Below, piece after piece: positions 7,192-14,841 of a DNA stretch of 39,299 nucleotides. This DNA is from a virus. The stretch covers positions 1-39,299 of the IMG/VR virus record IMGVR_UViG_3300020172_002269; one strand, given 5' to 3'. The notes beneath the pieces were generated by a model. It was not told the DNA's origin, did not search any database, and saw nothing but the letters and a program-made list of their open reading frames with translations. Every line of letters starts with the position of its first letter. Positions within the stretch are counted from its first letter, which is position 1. The position numbers were made by a program, and so were the translations under genes.

Positions 7192-9415
7192 TGCCGACGC
7201 CCGTCACGTTTCCGTGCATGCGGGCCGCAGCGCCGATCGACGCTTTCTCGATCTCTATGCCGCGCTTGATCTCGGCCTCCAGGCGGGCAACGTCAGCCTG
7301 CGTTCCGTACTTCGCCTCGATCTCCGCAACCTTGACCATCGTCTCAAGCCGCATCTTTTCCATGTCGGACTGATGCCGCATCTGTATTTCCTGCGCGTCG
7401 AGTTGCAGCTTCAACTGGTCGTGCTGAATCTTGGCCTGCGCCTTCTGCGCCTCGATCTTCACAAGCTCCATGTTCGGATCGGGCGGTGGCGGCTGCTGCG
7501 CCATCATCTGCATCTGCTGCGGGTCGATCTCCTTGAAGTAGCGCTGGGCATCCTTGAACCCGGCCAGCGCACAGACTTGCGCCAGCGTGTTGCGATATTC
7601 GAACACTGAGCAGAGCGGGTTCATGGGGCCTGCCGTCTGCATGATCTGTTCCTGCTTCTGCGCCAGCAGCATCAGAAACTGCATCTTGTCCTGATCGGTG
7701 CCGCGCCCCAGAGCGACGTTGACCTGAACGTCGAGGTCGGCGTCCCAGTAGCGCGGATCGACCTCTACCCACTTGCCGCGCATGCGCACCACACGCGGCT
7801 TGTCCTGATGGCGAACGATCAGCTTCAGCAAGCCACGAAACAGGCGCTTCATGCCGTTCTCGGCAAACAGACGCGCTACAAGCTCGATGCGCTCCTGCGC
7901 ACCCTGCACCGTCGCCGTCACCGCAGCGCGGGTCGTGGACTGCAGCACGTCCGGGTCCAGACCCTGCGATGCCGCCGAGATACCCGTGCGCCGCGCCTTT
8001 ACGTCATCCAGATAAGCGATGACCGGCATGGCCTGCTGGCCGACGAACGGCTGCGAGAATGGCTGCACCATCCCCGGCTGCCGCATGCGGATAATGCCGC
8101 CCATCTCGGTGTTGAGCGCATCATCGATGTTGACCTGGCCCTCAACGATCGCCGTGCGCGGGAAGATCGACTGCGCCAGTGAGTCGAGCGTGGCACGCAC
8201 CACGTTCGACTTCATAAGCTGCAAGTCCATCGTCTGGTCGGCAATCGACTGCCCGATTACCATGTGAGGCTCGGGGTCGGGACAGAAGAAAGCGAACGGC
8301 ACATCCGTCGCCACGCTGTCGTGCAGGATGTGATGCGCGCCGCCGATCGAACAGACCTTGCGCAACTCGGCAATGCCGTCGCCGTCCTTGTCGATGCGTA
8401 CATACGATTCGACGTACAGCACCCGGCGCATCGTCTGGTCGGGATTGTCGCTGCGATCCATGAACGACATGATCGCCGGATTACGGGTCTGCGCTTCGTA
8501 GTTCAGCACGAACACGTCGCCCTGGCCGGCATGCTCCTCGACCTCGTCGCGGTCGTAGCCCATGGCCACCAGTTCCGACACCGTCTTCAGAGAGCGATGA
8601 CCGACATACGCGGCGTTCTCGATGTCGCGCGCATCGCGAGCAATCAGGAACTCCTCGGGCGGCACCGACTCCAGAACGACTCGGTTCTTCTCGATCTTGC
8701 GCCGAATCTTCACCCCGTACTTCACGATTGCCGGCTGAACCATCATGCCGTCAGGGACGGTCACGGCCTCCTGCTCGGTCTCTTCCTCGATCTCCACGAT
8801 CTCAACCGCAGGGTCCTGCTGCAGCACCAGAAGCTGGCCCTCATCGAGGTTTTCAAATTCCGCTTCGCTGATCTCCGTGTCCTCGGACCAACGCCACTTG
8901 ATGATGCCCGTGCGCCGCACCAGCGCATCCTTGAACACCTGATGCAGGATCGAGAAGCCAGGATTATCGTTGTAGAAGACGTGGTTGATATAATCCGTCT
9001 GCTGCGCCGCCATGTCCGTCTTGTCGGCGGTGTTGGGCGCAAACTCGACCACCTGATCCGACGAGGTGAAGATACGCAGCAGCGAAGGCACAATGGCCTG
9101 CACCGTGTCGCGCACCTCGGTCATCACGATGCGCGAGCGCCCGTCTTCCTCGTTGCCAAACTCGTCGCCGCGATAGTAGGCCGTGGCCTTGGCACGCTGC
9201 GGCGCGATGTAGCCGTCGATGTAATCGACCGCCTCATCGATCGACGCCTTCACCGAAGCCACGAACTGCCCTTCGTCCATCTCGTCGCTGGCAGCAGGCT
9301 CCTCTTCAGAAGCCGCCGCGCCAGGCGTGGGATCAAGCAAGGCATCCATGGCGGAAGCCGTCTCGGGAATACCCGAAGACGCTGCGCCCATGTTGCTGCT
9401 GTACTGCGTCGCCAT
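7184..9415 (-). CDS. Portal protein
   Basis: This is a 743-residue protein. After an acidic N-terminal tail (about 1-50) come DEAVDYIDGYIAPQRAKA, a YYRGDEFGNEEDGRSR segment and VMTEVRDTVQAIVPSLLRIF, which together match podoviral portal proteins of the P22-like type. The C-terminal part (about 640-740) is a long Gln/Lys/Glu-rich helix, as in the portal barrel. The portal is the dodecameric ring through which DNA enters and leaves the capsid and the docking site for terminase. It lies between the terminase region and the scaffold gene, as expected. Confidence 0.88.
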   Translation of the reverse strand: MATQYSSNMGAASSGIPETASAMDALLDPTPGAAASEEEPAASDEMDEGQFVASVKASIDEAVDYIDGYIAPQRAKATAYYRGDEFGNEEDGRSRIVMTEVRDTVQAIVPSLLRIFTSSDQVVEFAPNTADKTDMAAQQTDYINHVFYNDNPGFSILHQVFKDALVRRTGIIKWRWSEDTEISEAEFENLDEGQLLVLQQDPAVEIVEIEEETEQEAVTVPDGMMVQPAIVKYGVKIRRKIEKNRVVLESVPPEEFLIARDARDIENAAYVGHRSLKTVSELVAMGYDRDEVEEHAGQGDVFVLNYEAQTRNPAIMSFMDRSDNPDQTMRRVLYVESYVRIDKDGDGIAELRKVCSIGGAHHILHDSVATDVPFAFFCPDPEPHMVIGQSIADQTMDLQLMKSNVVRATLDSLAQSIFPRTAIVEGQVNIDDALNTEMGGIIRMRQPGMVQPFSQPFVGQQAMPVIAYLDDVKARRTGISAASQGLDPDVLQSTTRAAVTATVQGAQERIELVARLFAENGMKRLFRGLLKLIVRHQDKPRVVRMRGKWVEVDPRYWDADLDVQVNVALGRGTDQDKMQFLMLLAQKQEQIMQTAGPMNPLCSVFEYRNTLAQVCALAGFKDAQRYFKEIDPQQMQMMAQQPPPPDPNMELVKIEAQKAQAKIQHDQLKLQLDAQEIQMRHQSDMEKMRLETMVKVAEIEAKYGTQADVARLEAEIKRGIEIEKASIGAAARMHGNVTGVGNG

Positions 9416-9416
9416 C

Positions 9417-9650
9417 CTACTTCACCGGCAGCAGCGGCATGCCGGCACGGATGCGGCGGTTGCGCGCCGACGCAGCAGCAGCCTTCTTCACCGCCATCTT
9501 CTGCGCAGGCGACTGCACCACGGCACTGCCGGTGGGCCGCATGTTGTCGTCCATCCCGTAGCGGGCGTTGCCCACCTTGTCCCTGACGACACCCTGCTCC
9601 TGCGCCATGAAAGCGTCGTGCAGGCCGCTAAAACCACCCTTGAGCTTCAT
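9417..9650 (-). CDS. Small basic protein upstream of portal
   Basis: The protein is 77 residues, starting at ATG 9650 behind GGGAG. The stop lies one base before the portal start. The C-terminal half is rich in Ala, Lys and Arg (KMAVKKAAAASARNRRIRAG), suggesting nucleic-acid contact or a virion-bound basic peptide. No family is recognised. Compact spacing supports it as a real member of the head operon. Confidence 0.65.
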   Translation of the reverse strand: MKLKGGFSGLHDAFMAQEQGVVRDKVGNARYGMDDNMRPTGSAVVQSPAQKMAVKKAAAASARNRRIRAGMPLLPVK

Positions 9651-9651
9651 A

Positions 9652-9732
9652 TCAATCTCCCTGACCGCGCTCAGACCACTCGGCTGGGTCGAAGGAGCGC
9701 CAGTTGAAGTTGTAGTTGGGGGAATAAGTCAC
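9652..9732 (-). CDS. Possible 26-residue peptide coupled to the HExxH gene
   Basis: A GTG start overlaps the stop of the upstream gene as GTGA, and the frame runs 26 residues (starting MTYSPNYNFNWRSFDP) to a TGA two bases before the next ATG. It fills the gap between two genes exactly and is rich in aromatic residues. Its C-terminal codons carry the ribosome site of the next gene. It may be a real microprotein or simply a reinitiation link. Confidence 0.4.
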   Translation of the reverse strand: MTYSPNYNFNWRSFDPAEWSERGQGD

Positions 9733-10541
9733 CACGGCACGCCGCCTTGGCGCGCGAGGATTTTCTGCGCCAGCAGCAGGTTGGCGGCAGACTCCAGTTG
9801 CTTCTTGATATACTCGTCCATTTGGCCGTGACGCTCTTGAGGATTGTGCGCCGCTCTCAACTCGGACGGTAAAATTTTCAGGAATTGAGCGTCGTTCTGC
9901 CCACCCTGTCGCGGATACGTGTTCAACTCCGCATCGCCGTAGAAGTTTTTCATCGCGCGGCGAACAAGGTACTCTTCCTTGTATGGCTCGTATTTTTCAC
10001 CGGGTTTATTCAATGAGCCAGGCGATTCCCTTCGCAGCATTTCTATGCCGCGATGAAGGGATTCGTGAACAGGGGTTGTTGGAGAAGTAGTTCCCAGCCA
10101 CATCTTGTCATCGCTTGGGAGGTATTCGCCGCGCGCGTCAAAACGATCTGGTTCATCGACCGTGTGAATCATGCGGCTCGTGTCAAAACCCAAAGCCGCA
10201 ACAGAGTTGCGTTGCGCCGCAATCTGCGCGGCGTACAGACGATCCGCAACTTCCGGCGACAACAAGCCTGGCTGTGAAGCGCCACGCCCGTCATTCAAAT
10301 AATCCAACGCTTTGTTTGCAGGCAGCATCTGCGCCTTCGCGGACGCCGGCACCCTTGTGCGGTAGGGCTGCGTCTCGTCGTTCTTGTGAAACGGCGCAGC
10401 ACCTTCAATGTCCTGCTCGTTGAAGTTGCCGTACTTCTTCTTGTATTCGCGAGCGGCAGCGACATCTTCAGCGGTCGGCCAAGGCTGGGGCGGCAACGGC
10501 TCGTGTTTCTGGCCGAAAAGCCAAGTCAAGAAATCTGACAT
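9729..10541 (-). CDS. Putative metallopeptidase-like protein (HExxH)
   Basis: The 270-residue protein starts at ATG 10541, overlapping the large terminase stop as TGATG. Residues 159-163 read HESLH, the HExxH zinc motif, preceded by TTSPTTPV and followed by RGIEML, as in a helix carrying a metalloprotease active site. No clear third ligand motif (such as ExxH or GxxH) is obvious, so activity is uncertain. It lies between terminase and portal, where a head-maturation protease can be found. It could process scaffold or capsid, or be an ejected protein. Confidence 0.55.
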   Translation of the reverse strand: MSDFLTWLFGQKHEPLPPQPWPTAEDVAAAREYKKKYGNFNEQDIEGAAPFHKNDETQPYRTRVPASAKAQMLPANKALDYLNDGRGASQPGLLSPEVADRLYAAQIAAQRNSVAALGFDTSRMIHTVDEPDRFDARGEYLPSDDKMWLGTTSPTTPVHESLHRGIEMLRRESPGSLNKPGEKYEPYKEEYLVRRAMKNFYGDAELNTYPRQGGQNDAQFLKILPSELRAAHNPQERHGQMDEYIKKQLESAANLLLAQKILARQGGVPW

Positions 10542-12109
10542 CAGACGATCCCCCTAAGACCGCGCTTCAGGGCCTGACCCGGCACCCACTTCATCCCTCG
10601 CCCACCAACCAGTGCGGCATCGCCGGCAAAAGTCAGGCACAGGGAGTCGGCAATGTCGGGCGAGCGGCGAATGCGCTTGCGCATCTCGTCCTTCGATTCG
10701 ATCTTGTAGGTGCCGTTGGAATTGAACTTGTAAAGCGGCGCGCTGATCTCAACGCGCAACTCCTCAACCTTCGGCAGCTTGCAGGCGCGCTGCTGCAGCC
10801 AATCGCGCAGCGTCAGCCACAGTTCATCGCGCAGGCGGCTGGCCTGCGGGTTCATCGCGGCACTCTCCGCGACGTTCACATCGCGGACGTTGTACTTCAG
10901 TTCGCGCAGACGATCGGCAACGCCAGCGCCAAGGCCGATCGAGTCCACCAGTATCTCGGCAGGCTTGTCCTTCATCGCCTCGTTGGCAACCCAGCCGACC
11001 GTCTCCATCAGGTCGTTGCCGCTGCGAATCTGGAACTCCAGAACCACGTTGCCCTGGCGCTTGCAGATTACACTGCGGTCGCCGCCGAAACGGGCAACGT
11101 CAACGCCGAAGACCAGAGGTTCCGCCGTGTTCAGCACAACGTCGCGCTTCATGGCGGCATCGACCAGATCAACGGGGATCAGGCTGTTGTCCTCGGTGCG
11201 CGGGAACTCGCCCAGCACGCGCACCGAATACTGCGGGCTGTCCTCGCCCCAGGTTTCGGCAACCTGCTGCACGAAGTCCTGGTCCACGAGGTCGGCAAGG
11301 TCGGGGTCGAGGCAGGAGACCGTCATCCGCTCCCAGCGGTCGGCCAGTTCGTTATGAGACTTGTAGAACAGGCCCGTGAGGCGGGTCGGGTTGCCGACCA
11401 GCACCGTCGTTGCACTGTGGCCCGACATCGAGCCGGTGGCCGCCTCGTACACGGACTCGGGAATGCCGCTTGCCTCGTCGGCAATCAGCAGCACGTTCTC
11501 CGAGTGAATACCGGCCATTGCTTCCGGCTTGTCGCTGCTGCTGGTTCGCGCGCTGATGAAGCTGCCGTCAGGGTCGGCTTTGAGTTCGATGCGGTCGCTG
11601 TAGACTTCCAGCAGCGCCTTGAGTGGCGGCGGCAAGCGGGTAATCCAACTTTTAAGCTCCGCAAAAAGTGCGTCGAATAGCTGTGGTGCGGTTGGGGCGG
11701 TGACGACGCTCTTCTGCGGCAGGCGGCAGATGATTGACCAGATCAGCACCCATGCCACTGCCGTGGACTTGCCGACGCCATGGCCCGCCTTGATGGAGAT
11801 GCGGCGCTTTCCGTTGGCGACGTGGGTTAGGAATTCGCGCTGCCACTTTTTGGGTTTTGCACCCAGCACTTCTTCGGCAAAGGCGACGGGGTCGCTTTGG
11901 TATTTTTCTAAAAATTCTATAAAAGCAGAGGTCCCCGCTTGGGACCCGTGGGGGTGGGGGGTATGAGGGGCCGACCCTACTGTGCGCGGGTGGTCGTCAC
12001 CGACACCGCCCCGCGAGGTGGTCCCCCCTGGCGGGGGGTGCCTGACGATCGGCGGTCGGCCTCGCCTCTTAGCCCCTGGCGCTGCGCTTGCGAGCTTGAC
12101 GCTGGCCAC
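10541..12109 (-). CDS. terL: Terminase large subunit
   Basis: The protein has 522 residues and starts at GTG 12109, overlapping the small-subunit stop as TAGTG. The ATPase part carries Walker A GHGVGKST (109-116) and Walker B VLLIADE with D211-E212. The nuclease part has the expected acidic residues: D337 in FGVDVARFGGD, D389 in ILVDSIG, and D485/D488 in SPDIADSL. It cuts concatemeric DNA and pumps it through the portal. The first 60 residues form an unusual Pro/Gly/His-rich extension containing an AT-hook-like KRRGRPP (14-20). Confidence 0.93.
   Translation of the reverse strand: MASVKLASAAPGAKRRGRPPIVRHPPPGGTTSRGGVGDDHPRTVGSAPHTPHPHGSQAGTSAFIEFLEKYQSDPVAFAEEVLGAKPKKWQREFLTHVANGKRRISIKAGHGVGKSTAVAWVLIWSIICRLPQKSVVTAPTAPQLFDALFAELKSWITRLPPPLKALLEVYSDRIELKADPDGSFISARTSSSDKPEAMAGIHSENVLLIADEASGIPESVYEAATGSMSGHSATTVLVGNPTRLTGLFYKSHNELADRWERMTVSCLDPDLADLVDQDFVQQVAETWGEDSPQYSVRVLGEFPRTEDNSLIPVDLVDAAMKRDVVLNTAEPLVFGVDVARFGGDRSVICKRQGNVVLEFQIRSGNDLMETVGWVANEAMKDKPAEILVDSIGLGAGVADRLRELKYNVRDVNVAESAAMNPQASRLRDELWLTLRDWLQQRACKLPKVEELRVEISAPLYKFNSNGTYKIESKDEMRKRIRRSPDIADSLCLTFAGDAALVGGRGMKWVPGQALKRGLRGIV
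11942..12038 (+). other. G-run cluster within the terL N-terminal extension
   Basis: The plus strand (template for terL) has four G-runs at 11942-11944, 11951-11955, 11957-11962 and 11968-11971, which could form a G-quadruplex. A C6/G6 inverted repeat lies at 12023-12028 and 12033-12038. This stretch encodes the low-complexity residues of the terminase extension. Structure formation is inference from sequence alone. Confidence 0.4.
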
Positions 12110-12708
12110 TAGATGTTGCGCCCGTCTACGCTCGGCGCGTCGGATAGCGCGCCGTTCGCGTCCGCGTTCAGGCTATCCCCTTGATCTATAACGCTTTTAT
12201 CGCCCTTGCCTGATTTGTCATAATGCATGTTATACGGGTTCACAGTGTTACCACTATAAACCGGCGAGCTAGCTTCGATAGGTGTCGCGCTATCCCCTGG
12301 CGTTATATTCTTTTGGATACGACGCGCGGCGAGCGCGCGGATAGCCTCGATGTGCTGGCCTGTCAGGTCCAGGCTAACCGATACGGAACGGTCTACCCAC
12401 ATCCCCAAGCTTTTGCCGATTAACTCCTCCGCCCTAACGGCGGCGGGGTAATTACCGCTTTCTTCCGCTTTAGCTGAAAGATTATCGAGCCGGGCTAGCA
12501 CACGGTCGGCTGTTATCTCATGCTTACGTGTAAGACGATCAATTCGGCGCTTCACCTTGCCACGCCTTATCAGCCTACTGGCGGCAACATGCGCAGCAGA
12601 CGGCGCATAGCCCGCCGCGATAGCAGCTTGCGTCCCATTGCCATGCTTAGCCACGTATTGCGCGGCAAAGGCGGCCTCGCGAATGCTTAAATCGATGGGC
12701 ACACTCAA
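12109..12708 (-). CDS. terS: Terminase small subunit
   Basis: The 199-residue protein opens with REAAFAAQYVAKHGNGTQAAIAAGY, a typical Terminase_2 DNA-recognition segment, followed by a basic helix (RLIRRGKVKRRIDRLTRKH) and an oligomerisation region (about 65-110). The C-terminal third is polar and probably disordered. The frame opens at TTG 12708 or GTG 12702, and no good ribosome site separates them. It is the first gene of the late leftward operon and recognises phage DNA for packaging. Confidence 0.85.
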   Translation of the reverse strand: MSVPIDLSIREAAFAAQYVAKHGNGTQAAIAAGYAPSAAHVAASRLIRRGKVKRRIDRLTRKHEITADRVLARLDNLSAKAEESGNYPAAVRAEELIGKSLGMWVDRSVSVSLDLTGQHIEAIRALAARRIQKNITPGDSATPIEASSPVYSGNTVNPYNMHYDKSGKGDKSVIDQGDSLNADANGALSDAPSVDGRNI

Positions 12709-12736
12709 AGGCGGAAAAGAAAAACGAAAAAAACGT

Positions 12737-12803
12737 CAATAGGCTATTGCGCCCCCGCCATAACGTGGCGTAATGTTACGCCACACTATCGGAACAGTCC
12801 GAT
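12737..12803. promoter_or_regulatory. Three palindromes between divergent terS and the plus-strand cassette
   Basis: The 115-base divergent gap holds three inverted repeats: CAATAG-G-CTATTG at 12737-12749, GTGGCGTAA-TG-TTACGCCAC at 12765-12784 and ATCGGA-ACAG-TCCGAT at 12788-12803. A TTGACG -35-like element for the leftward operon overlaps the first, but no good -10 follows it. The layout suggests a shared regulatory region for late leftward and cassette rightward transcription. Confidence 0.6.
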
Positions 12804-12823
12804 GGTGGTTCGGGGAGAACCAA

Positions 12824-13576
12824 ATGAAACCTACAGGATATGTGATCTATAACGGCCCGTCCCTACTGGACGGCGCGCCGATCACAGTTGTCGCGATTGT
12901 AAAGAGCCGCAATCGTAAGACTGCTAACATGCTGCAGACTTACATTATTCGAAGCGATGTAGACCCTATTACAGCTAATAGGCTTGGCCTTGACTACAGC
13001 AACTGCGGGCATTGCCCGCATCGCGGGCACGCCGACACCAACAAGGCGACAGGCCTCGCGCCTGGTCGCAGCTGTTACGTCAATATGGGACAGGGTCCGC
13101 TTGGCGTGTACCGCGCGCTATGCAAGGGCCGTTATCCCCTCGCCATTGGCCATGCCGCAATAGCCGCAGTCGGCGCAAACCGCATGGTGCGAATTGGCAC
13201 CTATGGTGACGGTGCCGCCGTTCCAGGTTTCATTTGGGATAGCCTGACAAGCAAAGCGGACGGGCATACCGCATACTCGCACCAGCGCTACGTCACAAGC
13301 TCAAGCTATGACGCGCAACGCTACATGGTGTCAGCCGATACCTTAGGCGAAGCACAAAGCGCATGGCGTGTCGGCGCGCGAACATTCCGTGTCATGCAGA
13401 GTGTCACCGATCTCCAGGCCGGCCAGGAGATACTCTGCCCGGCCAGCGAAGAAGCTGGAAAGCGCACCAACTGCGCCAAGTGTGGCCTATGCGCTGGCGC
13501 TAGCATCGCAGCAAAGAGTATCGCCATTGTCGCCCATGGTGCGGGCGCTAAGCATGCGGCCGCACGTCATGCATAA
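12824..13576 (+). CDS. Cysteine-rich phage protein of unknown function
   Basis: I start at ATG 12824 behind GGGGAGA; an upstream start at 12773 would lie inside a palindrome. The 250-residue product begins MKPTGYVIYNGPSLLDGAPI. It carries two cysteine groups: C61-x2-C64 in NCGHCPHRG plus C84 and C100, and C205 with C217-x2-C220-x2-C223 near the C-terminus. This looks like metal or iron-sulphur binding. I recall similar proteins in phages of proteobacteria, all of unknown function. It heads the plus-strand cassette between the terminase and replication modules. Confidence 0.8.
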   Translation: MKPTGYVIYNGPSLLDGAPITVVAIVKSRNRKTANMLQTYIIRSDVDPITANRLGLDYSNCGHCPHRGHADTNKATGLAPGRSCYVNMGQGPLGVYRALCKGRYPLAIGHAAIAAVGANRMVRIGTYGDGAAVPGFIWDSLTSKADGHTAYSHQRYVTSSSYDAQRYMVSADTLGEAQSAWRVGARTFRVMQSVTDLQAGQEILCPASEEAGKRTNCAKCGLCAGASIAAKSIAIVAHGAGAKHAAARHA

Positions 13577-13649
13577 CCTGGCCCTAAACATTTCCGGCGC
13601 GCTAGCGTTTACAGCGCTTTGGTTCACGATCGCGCTTTATTTAATCTGA
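13569..13649 (+). CDS. Possible 26-residue membrane microprotein
   Basis: An ATG at 13569 overlaps the end of the cysteine-rich gene and opens a 26-residue frame, MHNLALNISGALAFTALWFT then IALYLI, which is one hydrophobic helix. An alternative ATG at 13554 would give 31 residues. There is no strong ribosome site, so expression would rely on coupling. The composition is what a single-span membrane peptide would have. Confidence 0.38.
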   Translation: MHNLALNISGALAFTALWFTIALYLI

Positions 13650-13661
13650 GCTTTGCCCATG

Positions 13662-13687
13662 ACCGCGCCGGCATTAGCTGGCGCGGT
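13662..13687 (+). promoter_or_regulatory. GC-rich hairpin in the cassette leader
   Basis: ACCGCGCC (13662-13669) pairs with GGCGCGGT (13680-13687), an 8-bp stem and 10-base loop, between the microprotein and the next gene. No U-run follows, so it is more likely an mRNA processing or stability element than a terminator. Confidence 0.4.
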
Positions 13688-13726
13688 ATTGGCCAGCGCT
13701 TGGGCTGGTTAACAGGAGGAAAAGCC

Positions 13727-13897
13727 ATGCATTACGTTTGGCAGATGAACGATGGCCGCTGGCACATCGACCGCACCACCAGCAGCAAACAACCACGCCT
13801 TGCCTGCGAAAATCACGGCTATAAGACAAAGCGCGAGGCCGTCGATGCATTAGCCCGTGCAGTTATTGAGAGCCGCCCGTCCACGTCGGCTCAATAG
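13727..13897 (+). CDS. Small basic protein, unknown
   Basis: ATG 13727 follows an excellent AGGAGGAAAA ribosome site. The 56-residue product, MHYVWQMNDGRWHIDRTTSS and onward, has a GRWHI beta-hairpin and a C-terminal helix KREAVDALARAVIES. This resembles small phage proteins with a KxEAxxxA helix of unknown role. The stop is immediately followed by the CCACGT array. No membrane or signal segment is seen. Confidence 0.65.
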   Translation: MHYVWQMNDGRWHIDRTTSSKQPRLACENHGYKTKREAVDALARAVIESRPSTSAQ

Positions 13898-13927
13898 CCA
13901 CGTCCACGTCCACGTCCACGTCCACGT
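13898..13927. repeat. Five tandem CCACGT hexamers
   Basis: CCACGT is repeated five times without interruption between two cassette genes, ending 15 bases before the next start codon. A single further copy, CCACGT, lies upstream near 13881. The same hexamer recurs at 14.51-14.84 kb. The array is non-coding here, so it could be a binding site or a length-variable microsatellite. Confidence 0.85.
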
Positions 13928-13942
13928 TTAGGAGGATCAATT

Positions 13943-14296
13943 ATGACGACCTACACAATTCGCGACGGCGAAACAGTCGCACGTAATCTGACAGCGGAGG
14001 AAGCTGCTGCATGGCTGCTGAATGACGACGGTGCCGATTACGAGGTTCGCCCCGGCGAGGAATGCGCCGGCGTCCTGGCGGGGGAACGGTTTTGGGAACT
14101 GTGGACCCGCAAGCAGGTCGCAAACCGGCCCTGGGGCCGCACTGTCATTCACGCGATAGCGCCAGACGAGGAGACCGGCACCACGAAAATTATGGAACAG
14201 GTTATCGGCGCGGGGCATTGGGAAAAGGACGAGCTATCCTGCTTCACAGACCAGCGGTACGATGAAATGATGAAGGAACTGGCAGAGAATGAGTGA
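13943..14296 (+). CDS. Hypothetical cassette protein
   Basis: The start ATG 13943 follows the strong AGGAGGATCAATT ribosome site. The protein is 117 residues and acidic, with MTTYTIRDGETVARNLTAEE at the N-terminus and a central AWLLNDDGADYEVRPG. I recall no function for this kind of protein. Its end overlaps the next gene by eight bases, so both are probably made together. Confidence 0.7.
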   Translation: MTTYTIRDGETVARNLTAEEAAAWLLNDDGADYEVRPGEECAGVLAGERFWELWTRKQVANRPWGRTVIHAIAPDEETGTTKIMEQVIGAGHWEKDELSCFTDQRYDEMMKELAENE

Positions 14297-14528
14297 CCTA
14301 GACCTATTCCGCGCCACAGGGGAAGCGCTACTCGGCCCCCTGTGGCAGTCTGAACTAGCGCGCCAGCTGAACGTGAGCCTGCGCACGATGCAACGATGGG
14401 CGGCGGGTGAGTTCGCCATACCGCCAGGCGTGTGGGTCGATCTACTGAAACTGCTGGCCAATCGGCAGAATGAATTGGCTAAACTGCGTCCGTTGCTGCA
14501 AAAGCAGGTTGCGTCCACGTCAGACTAG
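14289..14528 (+). CDS. Small helix-turn-helix protein
   Basis: The 79-residue protein contains WQSELARQLNVSLRTMQRW (about residues 19-37), a clear helix-turn-helix whose second helix reads SLRTMQRW. A short dimerisation-like helix follows (LLKLLANRQNELAKLRP). It overlaps the upstream gene at its start and ends in VASTSD, the last codons of which include one CCACGT hexamer. It is probably a DNA-binding regulator of the cassette or of the late genes. Confidence 0.7.
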   Translation: MSDLDLFRATGEALLGPLWQSELARQLNVSLRTMQRWAAGEFAIPPGVWVDLLKLLANRQNELAKLRPLLQKQVASTSD

Positions 14529-14831
14529 ACCGCACGTCCACGTCGGCTGATCGTCCACGTCCACGTTGGCCGATCGGCTGCGTCCACGTCTACGTCCGCA
14601 CCAGCGCCCGACGTAGGTTGAGCCTGCACAACTGTCGGCGCATGCCCTTGTTGGCCTCAAGCCCAAGGTCACGTCTACGTCCAAAGACGCTGCTGGTCGG
14701 TCGGCCAATATGCTTGGCGATCTCCGCGTCCGAATACCCCGCCCCTGACATCCGCATGATCGTCGCGTCCACGTCCGCCGTCCAGGTCAGTGGCCGTCCA
14801 CGTCCACGCTTGGCGGGTGCTGCGTCCACGT
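14515..14831. repeat. Dispersed CCACGT hexamer cluster
   Basis: Copies of CCACGT occur at 14515, 14538, 14555, 14561, 14584, 14769, 14798 and 14826, with near-copies (CCACGC, CTACGT) beside several. The cluster covers the 3' end of the HTH gene, the 61-base convergent gap and parts of the AT-hook gene, where the hexamer encodes Val-Asp pairs on the minus strand. Confidence 0.8.
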
Positions 14832-14841
14832 CCACGCTCAT
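14590..14841 (-). CDS. AT-hook plus helix-turn-helix DNA-binding protein
   Basis: ATG 14841 overlaps the RuvC-like stop as ATGA. The 83-residue product starts MSVDVDAAP, has the AT-hook-like KRGRGRP (about 11-17), then WTADVDATIMRMSGAGYSDA and EIAKHIGRPTSSVFGRR, a helix-turn-helix resembling GcrA-like or homeodomain-like folds. The C-terminus is basic. It is the last gene of the leftward replication operon. It may bind the CCACGT repeats within and beside its own gene, which is inference. Confidence 0.7.
   Translation of the reverse strand: MSVDVDAAPAKRGRGRPLTWTADVDATIMRMSGAGYSDAEIAKHIGRPTSSVFGRRRDLGLEANKGMRRQLCRLNLRRALVRT

Noticed and set aside
8264-9586. Long open frame on the plus strand opposite the portal gene
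   Set aside because: It is a GC-driven shadow of the portal gene, with Arg/His-rich composition and no ribosome site or known motif.
13898-14831. Hexamer arrays considered as CRISPR
   Set aside because: The unit is only six bases, without spacers of regular length and without cas genes.
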